Positions 15,373 through 23,991 of a stretch of 33,885 nucleotides of DNA are shown piece by piece. The stretch lies in NCBI GenBank assembly GCA_905212085.1, contig CAJMDF010000020.1:1-33885 (forward strand), given 5' to 3'. A model generated the notes under the pieces. It was not told the origin of the DNA and did no database searches. It saw nothing but the letters and a program-made list of their open reading frames with translations. Origin of the DNA: an uncultured Clostridium sp. GTDB taxonomy: Bacteria > Cyanobacteriota > Vampirovibrionia > Gastranaerophilales > Gastranaerophilaceae. Every line of letters starts with the position of its first letter. The first letter of the stretch is position 1. Made by a program: the position numbers and the translations under genes.

Positions 15373-17658
15373 CTAATCAACATCAACAGGTTCTCTCTGA
15401 ATTTTTTCAATTGCTTCTCTTGCTGTAAATACAAGAGCTTCAGGAACATTTTCAATAGTAGTAAATTGTCTTAAGACATCAACGACTCTTTTAAATGATC
15501 TTACAATATCTCCTTCTCCAATATCAATTTGTTCAGTAATTGTTTCCCATTCAGCACCTTCAACCCATAATTCTATTAATGAGCTGAAATAAGGATTTAT
15601 ATACATTGGAGCCTCAACAGAATATCTATTTTGAACCTTTTCTACTTTTCTTCTAATATTTCTTATCAAATTCAAAGTTTTTCTAACTGGTTCAGACAAA
15701 GGCAAATATGGGATATCAATACGCAAATCCTCTGTTGTAATTGCACAAACTACAGCAGCAAGTTGTGATGGAGTCAAATTTTCTAAAACATTTGAGAATA
15801 TAATTTCAGCAATAAACAATTCATTTTCTGATCGTATTTGGGAAGTTGTCATACCTCTTGGGGTAGGATAATCGTCACGTAAATAATCCATATCGATTAA
15901 TACACTTCTGTGAGATAAAAATTTATTCCAGAAAATATCTCGTTGTTTTTCAATTTCTTTATCCAATTTTTTTAACCTTATTGCAAAACGCTCAAGCACT
16001 TCAACATTTTTAGAATGTTTTTTATACAACTTACAAGTATCACACTTGAAATCATGCATTTTTTCAAGCATTGCTTTGGTTTCTTTCCCAAATTTTACAG
16101 CCTCAGTAGAAAGAGGTCTATTTTTTGAACGTTCCTGTTTGCATATCTTTTTATAAGTTTGGCGGTTTTGAACATAAAGATGTCTTATTTTGTCATACTC
16201 ATGTAATTTTTCATCACACAATTTATAAGGGCATATAAATTCTCTAGCTTTAACTTCATTTTTAATTTGCTCTTGAGCTTTTAATAGTGGCTGGAGTCTT
16301 GAACCTGATGAAAAATAACCAAAACTTTTTAAAATTAACTCTTTAGCTTCATCTAGAGAAAATCTTTGCAAAAGATTTAATACCATTGAATAACTTGGAG
16401 AGAAGCGGCTTTCTAGAGGATTTGCATCACTTAATACAAGTTCTGCAACTTCTTCAGGAGTTTGGAATTGAGTTCCAACAATTGTAACATACCCAACCTC
16501 ATCCATTCCTCGTCTTCCTGCACGACCAGACATTTGCAAAAATTCACTTGCTGTGAGCATTCTGTGCCCTGAATCTGTCCTTTTACTTGTAGAGCTTATT
16601 ACTGTTGAACGAGCCGGCATATTTATACCTGCAGCAAGAGTTTCTGTTGCAAATACAACTTTTATTAAACCTTTTTGAAATAATTTTTCAACCAAATTTT
16701 TCCAAGCAGGCAGCAATCCAGCATGATGAGAGGCTACCCCGCATAATAAATACTCAATATGCTTGTTATTATATAAATGAGGATTTTCTGCTATATAATC
16801 ATCAATAAATTGACGAATTTCTGCTTTTTCAGCTTTTGATACTAAATCTAAAGATGCACATTTTTCCATTTGCTCATCACATTTTCTGCGAGAAAATGTA
16901 AAATAAATTGCAGGAAGCATATCATTGTTCTGTAAATTTCTTATAATTTCTTTTACATAAGATTTTTTATTTTGTAATTTTCTACCGTATACTCTTTTTT
17001 CAGGTTTAATTTTTTTATTTAATTGTCCGCTTGGTGTTAAAAGCGGTAACAATTTAGTCGGCTGAGAACTGTCAAAATAATAAAATTTCAAAGGAACTGG
17101 TCTAAAATCAGTATCGACTAATTCTGTTTTAGAATGTACCGTATTAATCCAATCAGTAAGCTCCTGAGCATTTGCCACAGTTGCAGAAAGTGCTATAATT
17201 TGAACATTTGTAGGGCAATAAATAATACTTTCTTCCCAGACAGTACCTCGCTGTTCATCATTCATATAATGCACTTCATCAAGTACAACATATTTTACAT
17301 CTTTCATATTATCAGTAACTGAACCGAAATTTGTACCATATAACATATTTCTAAAGACTTCAGTCGTCATTACAACAATTTGAGCATTACGATTAATTGA
17401 TGTATCACCAGTCAAAAGCCCTACTTTTTCTGTACCGTATTTTTCACCAAAATCGTAATATTTCTGATTAGAAAGCGCTTTTAATGGAGTTGTATAAAAA
17501 ATTCGATTACCATTTTCTAAAGCTCTATGAATTGCATGTTGTGCTATAACAGTTTTCCCTGCACCTGTAGGGGCGCATACAACAACACTTTTCCCTTCAT
17601 CAATATAATTACAAGCCTCTTTTTGAAAATCATCAAGCTCAAATGGAAATTCGCTCAT
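15373..17658 (-). CDS. Ski2-like DEAD/H RNA helicase with DSHCT-type C-terminus
   Basis: A 761-residue superfamily-2 helicase. The N-terminal core has Q-motif-like PFELDDFQKEA, Walker A APTGAGKT (about 30-37), TTPLKALSNQK (Ia), motif II DEVH, motif III SATVAN, then the second RecA domain with HHAGLLPAWK, FATETLAAGINMPAR and motif VI QMSGRAGRRG. The Mtr4/Ski2/cyanobacterial-plastid ISE2 subgroup is indicated by GYVTI after motif VI and a helical C-terminus ending VRSFKRVVDVLRQF. A Cys pair (CDTCK, about 535) interrupts a long charged helical insert, perhaps with the preceding CPYK as a zinc site. It likely unwinds RNA in decay or ribosome processing. SD AGGAG before ATG 17658. The name is left open because bacterial symbols vary. 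Confidence 0.9.
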   Translation of the reverse strand: MSEFPFELDDFQKEACNYIDEGKSVVVCAPTGAGKTVIAQHAIHRALENGNRIFYTTPLKALSNQKYYDFGEKYGTEKVGLLTGDTSINRNAQIVVMTTEVFRNMLYGTNFGSVTDNMKDVKYVVLDEVHYMNDEQRGTVWEESIIYCPTNVQIIALSATVANAQELTDWINTVHSKTELVDTDFRPVPLKFYYFDSSQPTKLLPLLTPSGQLNKKIKPEKRVYGRKLQNKKSYVKEIIRNLQNNDMLPAIYFTFSRRKCDEQMEKCASLDLVSKAEKAEIRQFIDDYIAENPHLYNNKHIEYLLCGVASHHAGLLPAWKNLVEKLFQKGLIKVVFATETLAAGINMPARSTVISSTSKRTDSGHRMLTASEFLQMSGRAGRRGMDEVGYVTIVGTQFQTPEEVAELVLSDANPLESRFSPSYSMVLNLLQRFSLDEAKELILKSFGYFSSGSRLQPLLKAQEQIKNEVKAREFICPYKLCDEKLHEYDKIRHLYVQNRQTYKKICKQERSKNRPLSTEAVKFGKETKAMLEKMHDFKCDTCKLYKKHSKNVEVLERFAIRLKKLDKEIEKQRDIFWNKFLSHRSVLIDMDYLRDDYPTPRGMTTSQIRSENELFIAEIIFSNVLENLTPSQLAAVVCAITTEDLRIDIPYLPLSEPVRKTLNLIRNIRRKVEKVQNRYSVEAPMYINPYFSSLIELWVEGAEWETITEQIDIGEGDIVRSFKRVVDVLRQFTTIENVPEALVFTAREAIEKIQREPVDVD

Positions 17659-17728
17659 TCATACTCCTATATCTGTATCACTTATATTATTCCACAAATT
17701 ATCAAATTTTAAAATGTTTTTAAGAAAT

Positions 17729-18295
17729 TTAATACAAAGTAAACCACAACCTCTGTTCATCATAATATGTAGAATAGTTTTTATTAAATTTTTCAAAAAA
17801 TTTAATGAGTAAATCAAGTGCTTTTCTTGAACATATATAAAATTTTATTTCACCAAAGTCTGTTGTTATTGTAATAGCAGATTTATGGTAGAATGACAAA
17901 TTAAAAGCAGGAGTCTGTCCCCATCGCCAAGAATAGTGATATGGACAGATTTCTGTAATATTAATACTTGTGGCTCTTTCAATAGAAATTGGTTTGTTGT
18001 TGATATACAATAATCCATTTTCAAAATCTAGTTTTAAACTTTTTGCGAAAAATGAATTAAATAATATTTTTAAATTAGGAAAGCCTAAAGCATATAACAA
18101 AAAATATCTTAGCCCATTTCCGCCAAGAGTATTACTAAAATCTGCTTTAGAAGCAAAAAACAAATAAATTAAGATTACTAAATATATAAAAGATGAAATA
18201 ATTTGAAATAAATAAGTTATTTGAGTACAAGCAGACACAGCATTTTTATTATCAGCTTTTTCAATATAACATTTACTTGCGTTAAAATTATCCAT
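17729..18295 (-). CDS. Membrane protein with C-terminal PH-like region, unknown function
   Basis: A 188-residue protein. A hydrophobic helix at about 30-50 (LFQIISSFIYLVILIYLFF) and a second at about 62-85 form a hairpin. The C-terminal 100 residues look like a small beta-rich domain of the bacterial PH type (KLDFENGLLYINNKPISIERATSI, later AITITTDFGEIKFYI, then a closing helix LDLLIKFFEKF), probably cytoplasmic. There is no Shine-Dalgarno before ATG 18295, but a TTGCTA-N17-TATATT promoter ends 7 nt before the ATG, so a leaderless transcript is likely. It ends 70 bp upstream of the helicase start. No known family assigned. Confidence 0.65.
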   Translation of the reverse strand: MDNFNASKCYIEKADNKNAVSACTQITYLFQIISSFIYLVILIYLFFASKADFSNTLGGNGLRYFLLYALGFPNLKILFNSFFAKSLKLDFENGLLYINNKPISIERATSINITEICPYHYSWRWGQTPAFNLSFYHKSAITITTDFGEIKFYICSRKALDLLIKFFEKFNKNYSTYYDEQRLWFTLY

Positions 18296-18302
18296 ACATA
18301 AA

Positions 18303-18331
18303 AATATATACTAAATATAAGAAAATAGCAA
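18303..18331 (-). promoter_or_regulatory. Promoter placing transcription start at the ATG of the gene at 17729
   Basis: On the minus strand TTGCTA, 17-nt spacer, TATATT, whose end lies 7 nt before the ATG at 18295. Confidence 0.5.
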
Positions 18332-18335
18332 AAAT

Positions 18336-18375
18336 AAAAACCGTTTTTAATATAACAAAAACGGTTTTATTTTTC
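18336..18375 (-). terminator. Terminator of serS
   Basis: Near-perfect inverted repeat built on AAAACCGTTTTT / AAAAACGGTTTT with an 8-nt loop and T-rich flank on the minus strand (TTTTTATTTTT), 18 nt after the serS stop. Confidence 0.85.
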
Positions 18376-18392
18376 TTATTAAAAATTAAAAT

Positions 18393-19658
18393 TTAAATTT
18401 TATCAAATCCAGTATATTTTCTTAAAACTTCAGGAATAATAATTGTACCATCTTCTTGTTGGTAATTTTCAACAATTGCGGCAAAAGTTCTGCCAACCGC
18501 AAGACCTGAGCCGTTAATTGTATGAACAAATTGAGTTTTTCCTGTAGCTTTGTCACGGTATCTGATATTTGCTCTTCTTGCTTGGTAATCACCGTAATTT
18601 GAACAACTTGAAATTTCTTTATATGTACCATAAGATGGCATCCAAACCTCTAAATCCCAGCATTTATTAGCAGAGAATCCAATATCACCTGTAGATAAAG
18701 CTTCACGTCTGTATGGAAGTTCCAATAATTGAAGCATTTTTTCAGCATCTTCCGTTAATTTTTCATGTTCTTCTTTACTTGTTTGAGGAGTACACAATTT
18801 TACTAATTCTACTTTATTGAACTGGTGAACTCTTATCAAACCTCTTGTATCTTTACCTGCAGAACCTGATTCTCTTCTAAAACATGGTGTATAAGCTGTC
18901 ATATATTTAGGCAAGTCATCTTCTGATAAAATTTCTCCAGAATAAATATTTGTTACAGGAACTTCTGCTGTTGGGATCAAGTACAAATCTTCATCCACAC
19001 ATTTGTACATATCTTCTTTAAATTTAGGTAGCTGACCAGTTCCTGTCATAGTAGCTGCATTTGCCATAAATGGAGGTAAAACTTCTTCATAACCTTGTTC
19101 ATTACAATGATAATCTAAGAAAAAGTTAATAATTGCACGCTCTAATTTTGCACCTTTACCTCTATATAAAATAAATCTGCTTTGAGAAAGTTTTACACCA
19201 CGTTCAAAGTCAACAAGTCCTTTTTCTTCACATAAATCCCAATGAGCTTTAAATTCAAAATCAAATTTTCTTGGTTCACCCCATTTATAAACTTCAACGT
19301 TATCATCTTCTGATAAACCTATTGGAGTAGTTTCATCTGGAATGTTAGGAGTATGAAGCAAAATATCTCTTTGTTTATCATCTAATTCGGTCTGTTTCTC
19401 CTCTAATGCTTTAATTTCATCACCTAATTTACGAACTTCTTCTTGAATTGCATCGGTATTTTCTCCATTTTTTTTCATCATACCGATTTTTTGAGAATCA
19501 TTTTTTCTTTTTGCACGTAATTCATCAACTTGAGTTTGAACTTTTCTTCTTTCTTCATCAATTTTTAAAACTTCATCAATTGATAATTCCGGATTTCTTC
19601 TTTTTAAAAGTTCGTTAATTTTATCAGGACATTCTCTTATTAATTTAATATCAAGCAT
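18393..19658 (-). CDS. serS: Seryl-tRNA synthetase
   Basis: A 421-residue class II synthetase of standard length that charges tRNA-Ser with serine. The N-terminal antiparallel coiled coil (about 30-100) that grips the tRNA long arm is present. Motif 2 appears as FRRESGSAGKDTRGLIRVHQF, split by the usual loop, with SSCSNYGDYQARR and motif 3 as GSGLAVGRTFAAIVEN. SD AAGGTGG before ATG 19658. Promoter and terminator are both visible, and no T-box was seen in the 190-bp upstream gap. Confidence 0.97.
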   Translation of the reverse strand: MLDIKLIRECPDKINELLKRRNPELSIDEVLKIDEERRKVQTQVDELRAKRKNDSQKIGMMKKNGENTDAIQEEVRKLGDEIKALEEKQTELDDKQRDILLHTPNIPDETTPIGLSEDDNVEVYKWGEPRKFDFEFKAHWDLCEEKGLVDFERGVKLSQSRFILYRGKGAKLERAIINFFLDYHCNEQGYEEVLPPFMANAATMTGTGQLPKFKEDMYKCVDEDLYLIPTAEVPVTNIYSGEILSEDDLPKYMTAYTPCFRRESGSAGKDTRGLIRVHQFNKVELVKLCTPQTSKEEHEKLTEDAEKMLQLLELPYRREALSTGDIGFSANKCWDLEVWMPSYGTYKEISSCSNYGDYQARRANIRYRDKATGKTQFVHTINGSGLAVGRTFAAIVENYQQEDGTIIIPEVLRKYTGFDKI

Positions 19659-19731
19659 TTTCTACCACCTTTATAGATTTTCAATACAAATTTATTTATC
19701 TTTCTCAATTCTACGTATTTATAATAAAATT

Positions 19732-19760
19732 ATTCTAGTTTAAATATAAGTTATAATCAA
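19732..19760 (-). promoter_or_regulatory. Promoter of serS
   Basis: On the minus strand TTGATT, 17-nt spacer, TAGAAT; leader of about 70 nt. Confidence 0.55.
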
Positions 19761-19817
19761 GAAAAAATTTATCCTTATAGATTTGTAAAGATTTGTAGCT
19801 TTTCTTGACATATTGTG

Positions 19818-19823
19818 TATAAT
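19818..19823 (+). promoter_or_regulatory. -10 box of the gene at 19850
   Basis: A perfect TATAAT preceded by TTGACATATTGTG; the TTGACA is only 7 nt upstream, too close for a -35, so the true -35 is uncertain. GGGGG (19831-19835) is the likely but distant SD. Confidence 0.5.
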
Positions 19824-19849
19824 AGTGATAGGGGGATTGTGTAATAGAT

Positions 19850-20176
19850 ATGATGTTTAAAAAATTAGCTCAAAAACTTAATTTGGAAAAAAATAAAAAA
19901 TCTAGTGCAGCTATAAATCCATTGGATGTAGATTTTGAAGGCAGAAAAAGTGTATTCTTGGACAAATTAACAAGAACAGCTGTTAATATGTATGAAAGAA
20001 AATGCGATATTAAAAATTTTACCAAATTAGCACTTTCAGACCCCGAAAATAATTCTCATAACAAAATTATGGATGAATTATTCTCTAAAGGAGTAATTGA
20101 CCCATCTGACGATGAAAGATTACTTGAATTGTCAGATAACTCAAGATTTTTAAAAGATTTAGGGCTTATTGATTAG
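19850..20176 (+). CDS. Small acidic/basic protein of unknown function
   Basis: A 108-residue soluble protein I do not recognise. It begins with a Lys-rich amphipathic stretch (FKKLAQKLNLEKNKKSS) and continues as predicted helices (FLDKLTRTAVNMYERKCD; HNKIMDELFSKGVID; ERLLELSDNSRFLKDLGL). One Cys. Two in-frame ATGs lie side by side at 19850 and 19853. It lies 20 bp upstream of the TMEM43-family gene on the same strand and is probably co-transcribed. Confidence 0.6.
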   Translation: MMFKKLAQKLNLEKNKKSSAAINPLDVDFEGRKSVFLDKLTRTAVNMYERKCDIKNFTKLALSDPENNSHNKIMDELFSKGVIDPSDDERLLELSDNSRFLKDLGLID

Positions 20177-20196
20177 TATTTTATTCAGGAAGTATG

Positions 20197-21246
20197 ATGG
20201 TAAAAAAGATATTAAGCATAACACTACTTGGCTTTATTATTTTAATTATATCGTTTTTTACAATATTTATTAATGAAAAAAATTATGTTGATAGAATCAA
20301 ATTTGCAAACTTTGCAGAAAAAAATGCTATTACGGTAAATGCAAATTATTTTTCACCATTAAATGAAAATAAACTTATATATACTACAGGCAAAGCTTAT
20401 TCTCTTCAAACATTAACAGACTCAATAGTTAAAATTCCAAATGCAATAGCACTATTTAGGGACGTTGAAATTTATCAATGGGAAGAGGTGAAAAGTTATC
20501 ATGATAATAATAAAATTTCTTACACATACAGAAAAACTTGGGCAAAACATCTAATAAATTCTGATAATTTTGAAAGTTCTGCATATAAAAATCCAAAACA
20601 AATAAAATATGTGAAAAAAAACTTATATGCAAAAAATATTGGCTTAGGGAAATTTTACTTATCAGAAGATATTATTAAAAATATTAGTTCAATTACTAAA
20701 ATGACCCAACTGCCATACAACAATGATTTTAAAATATATAATGGATTCTATTTTACAGGGAATGACTATGATAATCCTAAAATAGGAGATCAAAAACTTT
20801 CTTATTCATACATTCCATCAGGATTAACCCTTTCAATTATAGCTAAACAATCAGGAAATCACCTTGAGACAATGAATAGCAAATACGGTAACTTCGTAAT
20901 TGTAATGAATGGAGAAAAAAGTCTTAAAACTATGATTAATGATTATAAGAAAAATCTTTCTAATAATACATGGTTAATAAGAGGAATAGGATTACTATGT
21001 ATGTTTATAGGGCTAAATTTATTAATACAACCATTAGTAAACCTTGGAAAACCTCTCCCTATATTTGGAGAAATAGCTCAAATGGCAGCACTAATATATA
21101 CAATTATTATTACTGTCTGTTTTGGAATAATCACAATTTCACTTGCTTGGATTTTCTATATTCCTGAAATTGCAATACCATTAATAATTATATCAATAAT
21201 TACAATTATAAGTTTAAAAAAGAAAAAAAAGGTAATAATTGCATAA
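20197..21246 (+). CDS. TMEM43-family membrane protein
   Basis: A 349-residue protein resembling eukaryotic TMEM43/LUMA and its bacterial relatives (DUF1625). Features: N-terminal TM helix (about 4-26); a large extracytoplasmic region with the family-like IALFRDVEIYQWEEV, then SYTYRKTWAKHLINS and a later LGKFYLSEDI; a GDQKLSYSYIPSG block; then three to four C-terminal TM helices after NTWLIRGIGLLCMFIGLNLLIQPL, with WIFYIPE between the last two, all in the order known for TMEM43. ATG 20197 fits AGGA (20187-20190) better than ATG 20194. Function in bacteria is unknown; human TMEM43 is an inner nuclear membrane protein. It may act with the small gene just upstream. Confidence 0.75.
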   Translation: MVKKILSITLLGFIILIISFFTIFINEKNYVDRIKFANFAEKNAITVNANYFSPLNENKLIYTTGKAYSLQTLTDSIVKIPNAIALFRDVEIYQWEEVKSYHDNNKISYTYRKTWAKHLINSDNFESSAYKNPKQIKYVKKNLYAKNIGLGKFYLSEDIIKNISSITKMTQLPYNNDFKIYNGFYFTGNDYDNPKIGDQKLSYSYIPSGLTLSIIAKQSGNHLETMNSKYGNFVIVMNGEKSLKTMINDYKKNLSNNTWLIRGIGLLCMFIGLNLLIQPLVNLGKPLPIFGEIAQMAALIYTIIITVCFGIITISLAWIFYIPEIAIPLIIISIITIISLKKKKKVIIA

Positions 21247-21248
21247 TA

Positions 21249-21290
21249 TTGACAAAATTATAAATATAGTAAATAATAAAAAAAAAGGAG
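21249..21290 (+). promoter_or_regulatory. Promoter and Shine-Dalgarno of the prepilin gene
   Basis: TTGACA (21249-21254), 17-nt spacer and AATAAT (21272-21277; TAAATA at 15 nt is the alternative). GGAG at 21287-21290 stands 6 nt before ATG 21297. The signals support a real 5' end for a gene that is otherwise interrupted. Confidence 0.55.
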
Positions 21291-21296
21291 TTAAAA

Positions 21297-21985
21297 ATGT
21301 TTAAACAAGAAGCTTTGAGAGTGCCCCCCCCCCCCGAAATATAAATAATTGTAAGGCTTTCACCCTTCCAGAAGTTTTAATCACTCTCGGTATAATAGGG
21401 GTAGTTGCTGCATTGACTATGCCTAGTTTAGTTGCGAATTATCAAAAAAAAGCGACTGCAATTAAAGTTAAAAAATTTTACACTAATTTTAATCAAGCAA
21501 TAAAACTTTCAGAAATTGAGAATGGGGATTTTAAATATTGGACATACAATAATTCTAATGAATTATATGACAATTATTTAGCAAAATATTTAAAAGTTGT
21601 ACAAGTTCAAAGAAATATTCATATGTATGGAAATTTTACAGGGGGAATAAAATTTATTTTTTCTGATGGGACCCAAGCAATATGCTCTCCAAAAACGAAC
21701 TTAACTGGCTATGGGAATGGAGCTCCAATATCACCTTGCATTTTCTACACAAGAGGAATTAATAAATGGGTTAGCAACGCTAAAGAAGCAGGCTACTCTA
21801 CTCATAGTGTTTTTTGGTTTTTAATTAACGAAAATGGAATATTAGAGCCTCCATATATGACTTCTCCTCGAAGTAGTCTTATTAAATTGTGCGAAGAAAT
21901 TAACAATAAAGGAAATGGAATGACTACATGTGGAACACTATTATATAAAGATAATTGGGAAATAAAAGATGATTATCCTTGGTAA
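21297..21985 (+). CDS. Type IV prepilin-like protein, out of frame at a C12 tract (phase-variable?)
   Basis: ATG 21297 has a perfect SD and promoter but reads MFKQEALRVPPPPEI and stops at 21342. The pilin frame, open from 21305 to 21985, encodes the prepilin motif A|FTLPEV followed by the hydrophobic helix LITLGIIGVVAALTMPSL, and a C-terminal soluble domain with four Cys. The two frames meet in 12 consecutive C (21324-21335). Thirteen or ten C would join them into one protein of about 229 residues with a 20-residue leader ending NNCKA, cleaved before FTLPE by prepilin peptidase. The leader length and the Glu at +5 are as expected for type IV or pseudopilins. In the state shown the gene is OFF, unless the read length of the tract is wrong. 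Substrate of the pilus or secretion role unknown. Confidence 0.85.
21324..21335 (+). repeat. Homopolymeric C12 tract within the prepilin leader codons
   Basis: Twelve C in a row in DNA of about 30% GC; the next longest C or G run I saw is six (near 13400). It lies 27 nt after the ATG and upstream of the prepilin cleavage site, the usual place for a slippage switch. Confidence 0.97.
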
Positions 21986-21991
21986 TTTCCG

Positions 21992-22000
21992 TGATATTAT
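21992..22000 (+). promoter_or_regulatory. Extended -10 just before the iron-sulfur protein gene
   Basis: TGATATTAT (TG-n-TATTAT) ends 6 nt before ATG 22007, with no Shine-Dalgarno between. This predicts a leaderless mRNA that would make the gene independent of the switching prepilin upstream. Confidence 0.4.
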
Positions 22001-22006
22001 AGTAAT

Positions 22007-23080
22007 ATGAAAAATCTCAATGATTTCAAAGATGATATAAACAAATGCTCTAAATGCGGACTATGCCAATCAGTATGTCCTGTGTACAAAATAACAGGAA
22101 ATGATTGTGCAGTATCTCGCGGGAAATTTGTAATGCTCGATGGTGTCATAAAAGGCGATTTAAAATTAAACAAAAATATAGAAAAATATCTTGATATGTG
22201 CCTCAAATGCGGGAAGTGCACTAACTTTTGCCCAAGTGCAATTGATGTATGCAAGATTTTTGAAAATGCTAAATATGAGTATGCAAAAAATACTTATTTC
22301 GGGAAATTCATTTTCTTTTTAGAATCAAAATATGTCTTTGGCAACATATTAAAGTTCTTCAAATTTATCACAAAACCTTTTAGAAAAGGATTTCCTAAAA
22401 AAACACAACCGACATTAAAAGTTATATATTTCAAAGGCTGCGTAAACAATTTATGCCCGAGAACAGATAATTATATTGAAAAAATTTTGAGAAATTCAAA
22501 TATAGAAATTATTGAAAAAGATTTTGATTGTTGCGGACTTCCTTTTTTATCAAGCGGTAATTTAGAAAGATTTGAAGAAGTAAAACAACACAATTTAAAA
22601 ATGCTTGATTGTGATTTTGATTACATTCTTACTGATTGCGCAAGCTGTGAAAGCACATTAAAACAATATGTTGATGCAAAATTTATAAATATTGGAGAAC
22701 TAATTTTACAGCAAAACATAAAATTTGAATTTCCAAAACCAATTAAAGTAACATTCCACAAACCTTGTCATCTGGGAAACGACGATTTTTTAGAACCATT
22801 GTTAAAAAATTGCACAAATGTTGAATACATAAAAATGGATAATTATGATGAATGCTGTGGATTAGCAGGTGAGTTTGCTATTAAAAACCCAAAACTTTCA
22901 AAAGAAATTTCACTAAAAAAAGCTGAAAATATTTTAAAAACAAATGCAGATTACGTAATTACAACTTGTCCAGCTTGTGTATTAGGATTAAACCAAGGAT
23001 TGATATTAAAAAAGACTTTCAGAGAGAAATCTCCAAAAGTCTTAGGATTATTAGATTTTTTAAACAATACAAAAATATAA
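22007..23080 (+). CDS. Iron-sulfur CCG-domain oxidoreductase subunit (GlcF/LutA-like)
   Basis: A 357-residue electron-transfer protein. Two ferredoxin-type 4Fe-4S motifs open it: C14-C17-C20-C24 (CSKCGLCQSVCP) and C65-C68-C71-C75 (CLKCGKCTNFCP). Two CCG (DUF3400-type) cysteine-rich domains follow: CVNNLCPRTDNY with DCCGLPF, and CHLGNDDF with ECCGLAGEF and TCPACVLGL. This architecture is that of the glycolate oxidase iron-sulfur subunit GlcF and of heterodisulfide-reductase-D-type proteins. A flavoprotein GlcD-type partner is not in the window, so the substrate (glycolate, lactate or other) stays open. The length is shorter than GlcF (about 400). It stands 21 bp after the prepilin and abuts convergent proC. 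Confidence 0.85.
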   Translation: MKNLNDFKDDINKCSKCGLCQSVCPVYKITGNDCAVSRGKFVMLDGVIKGDLKLNKNIEKYLDMCLKCGKCTNFCPSAIDVCKIFENAKYEYAKNTYFGKFIFFLESKYVFGNILKFFKFITKPFRKGFPKKTQPTLKVIYFKGCVNNLCPRTDNYIEKILRNSNIEIIEKDFDCCGLPFLSSGNLERFEEVKQHNLKMLDCDFDYILTDCASCESTLKQYVDAKFINIGELILQQNIKFEFPKPIKVTFHKPCHLGNDDFLEPLLKNCTNVEYIKMDNYDECCGLAGEFAIKNPKLSKEISLKKAENILKTNADYVITTCPACVLGLNQGLILKKTFREKSPKVLGLLDFLNNTKI

Positions 23081-23893
23081 TTATTTACCTAATTCATTTG
23101 CTTTTTTAGTTGTCTGAGAAATTACATCATAAAATAATTTATCAGAATTTTCGTCATTCATAACAGATATCCCGACGAATGTGCAACCTCCTTTTGTTGC
23201 AACATTATCAATTAATGTTTGAACAGGAATTTCTCCTCTGTTAATAACCATTTTAGCTGAACCAAGAGCTGTTTGAGTAGCTAACATTAAAGATTTTTCA
23301 TAATCAAGACCTAACTTTTCTCCGGCTCTTGCCATATCTTCTATAACTTTATAGAAAAATGCAGGGCCTGAACCTGAAATTGCTGTTACAATATCAATTT
23401 GTTCTTCTGATACTTCAATACATTTACCAATATTTGACAGTAATTCCATCACAAATTCAGCATCATCTTCTGAAGCATAAGCACCCTTGCATACCCCGCT
23501 CATTCCTTCTAAAACCAGAGCAGGAGTATTTGGCATTACTCTTACAACTCTTTGCATTCCTATTATCTTTTCAATTTTTTTAGTTGATACACCAGCTGCA
23601 ATCGATACAACCAATTTATCAGGAGTTAACTCATCTTTGATTTCTTCCAACACATTTGCAACGTAATTTGGCTTAGTAGCAATAAATATTACATCACTAT
23701 CCATTGTCAAAAACCTATTATCTGTTAAAACTTCAATACCTAATCTACTTTGAGCTAATTCTGCAACTGTACAGTTAACTTCTGATCCTTTTATATTTTC
23801 TTTTGGTAAAAATTTAGAAGATATAGTACCTTTTATAATAGCACTGGCCATTTTCCCACAGCCGATAAATCCAATTTTACATTTTTTGTTCAT
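23081..23893 (-). CDS. proC: Pyrroline-5-carboxylate reductase
   Basis: A 270-residue NAD(P)H-dependent enzyme making L-proline from pyrroline-5-carboxylate, the last step of proline synthesis. Visible are the dinucleotide-binding FIGCGKMASAII, IATKPNYVANVL, SIAAGVS, MPNTPALVLEGMSG, the signature SGSGPAFFYKVIEDMARAGEKLG, and ATKGGCT. ATG 23893 is used because AGGT lies 9 nt upstream and it matches the family start; a longer frame to 24016 would overlap the rpmH promoter and start. Its stop codon touches the stop of the convergent iron-sulfur gene with no space for a terminator. Confidence 0.96.
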   Translation of the reverse strand: MNKKCKIGFIGCGKMASAIIKGTISSKFLPKENIKGSEVNCTVAELAQSRLGIEVLTDNRFLTMDSDVIFIATKPNYVANVLEEIKDELTPDKLVVSIAAGVSTKKIEKIIGMQRVVRVMPNTPALVLEGMSGVCKGAYASEDDAEFVMELLSNIGKCIEVSEEQIDIVTAISGSGPAFFYKVIEDMARAGEKLGLDYEKSLMLATQTALGSAKMVINRGEIPVQTLIDNVATKGGCTFVGISVMNDENSDKLFYDVISQTTKKANELGK

Positions 23894-23920
23894 ATTATTT
23901 AACCTGCCCCTCTTTTTGTG

Positions 23921-23949
23921 TTGACTAATAATTTTTTTTAATTTAACAT
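23921..23949 (+). promoter_or_regulatory. Probable promoter of rpmH
   Basis: TTGACT (23921-23926), 17-nt T-rich spacer, TAACAT (23944-23949). It lies between the divergent proC and rpmH. Confidence 0.45.
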
Positions 23950-23991
23950 TAGAATTATACGACAAATATAAATTAAAAGGAATAAAGAAAA

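Noticed and set aside
19659..19849. T-box riboswitch before serS
   Set aside because: No T-box sequence, specifier hairpin or antiterminator was found, and a simple promoter accounts for the gap.
21413..21985. Treating the prepilin as a 190-residue protein from a TTG at 21413
   Set aside because: That start lies inside the hydrophobic helix and would drop the conserved prepilin cleavage motif encoded at 21353-21412.
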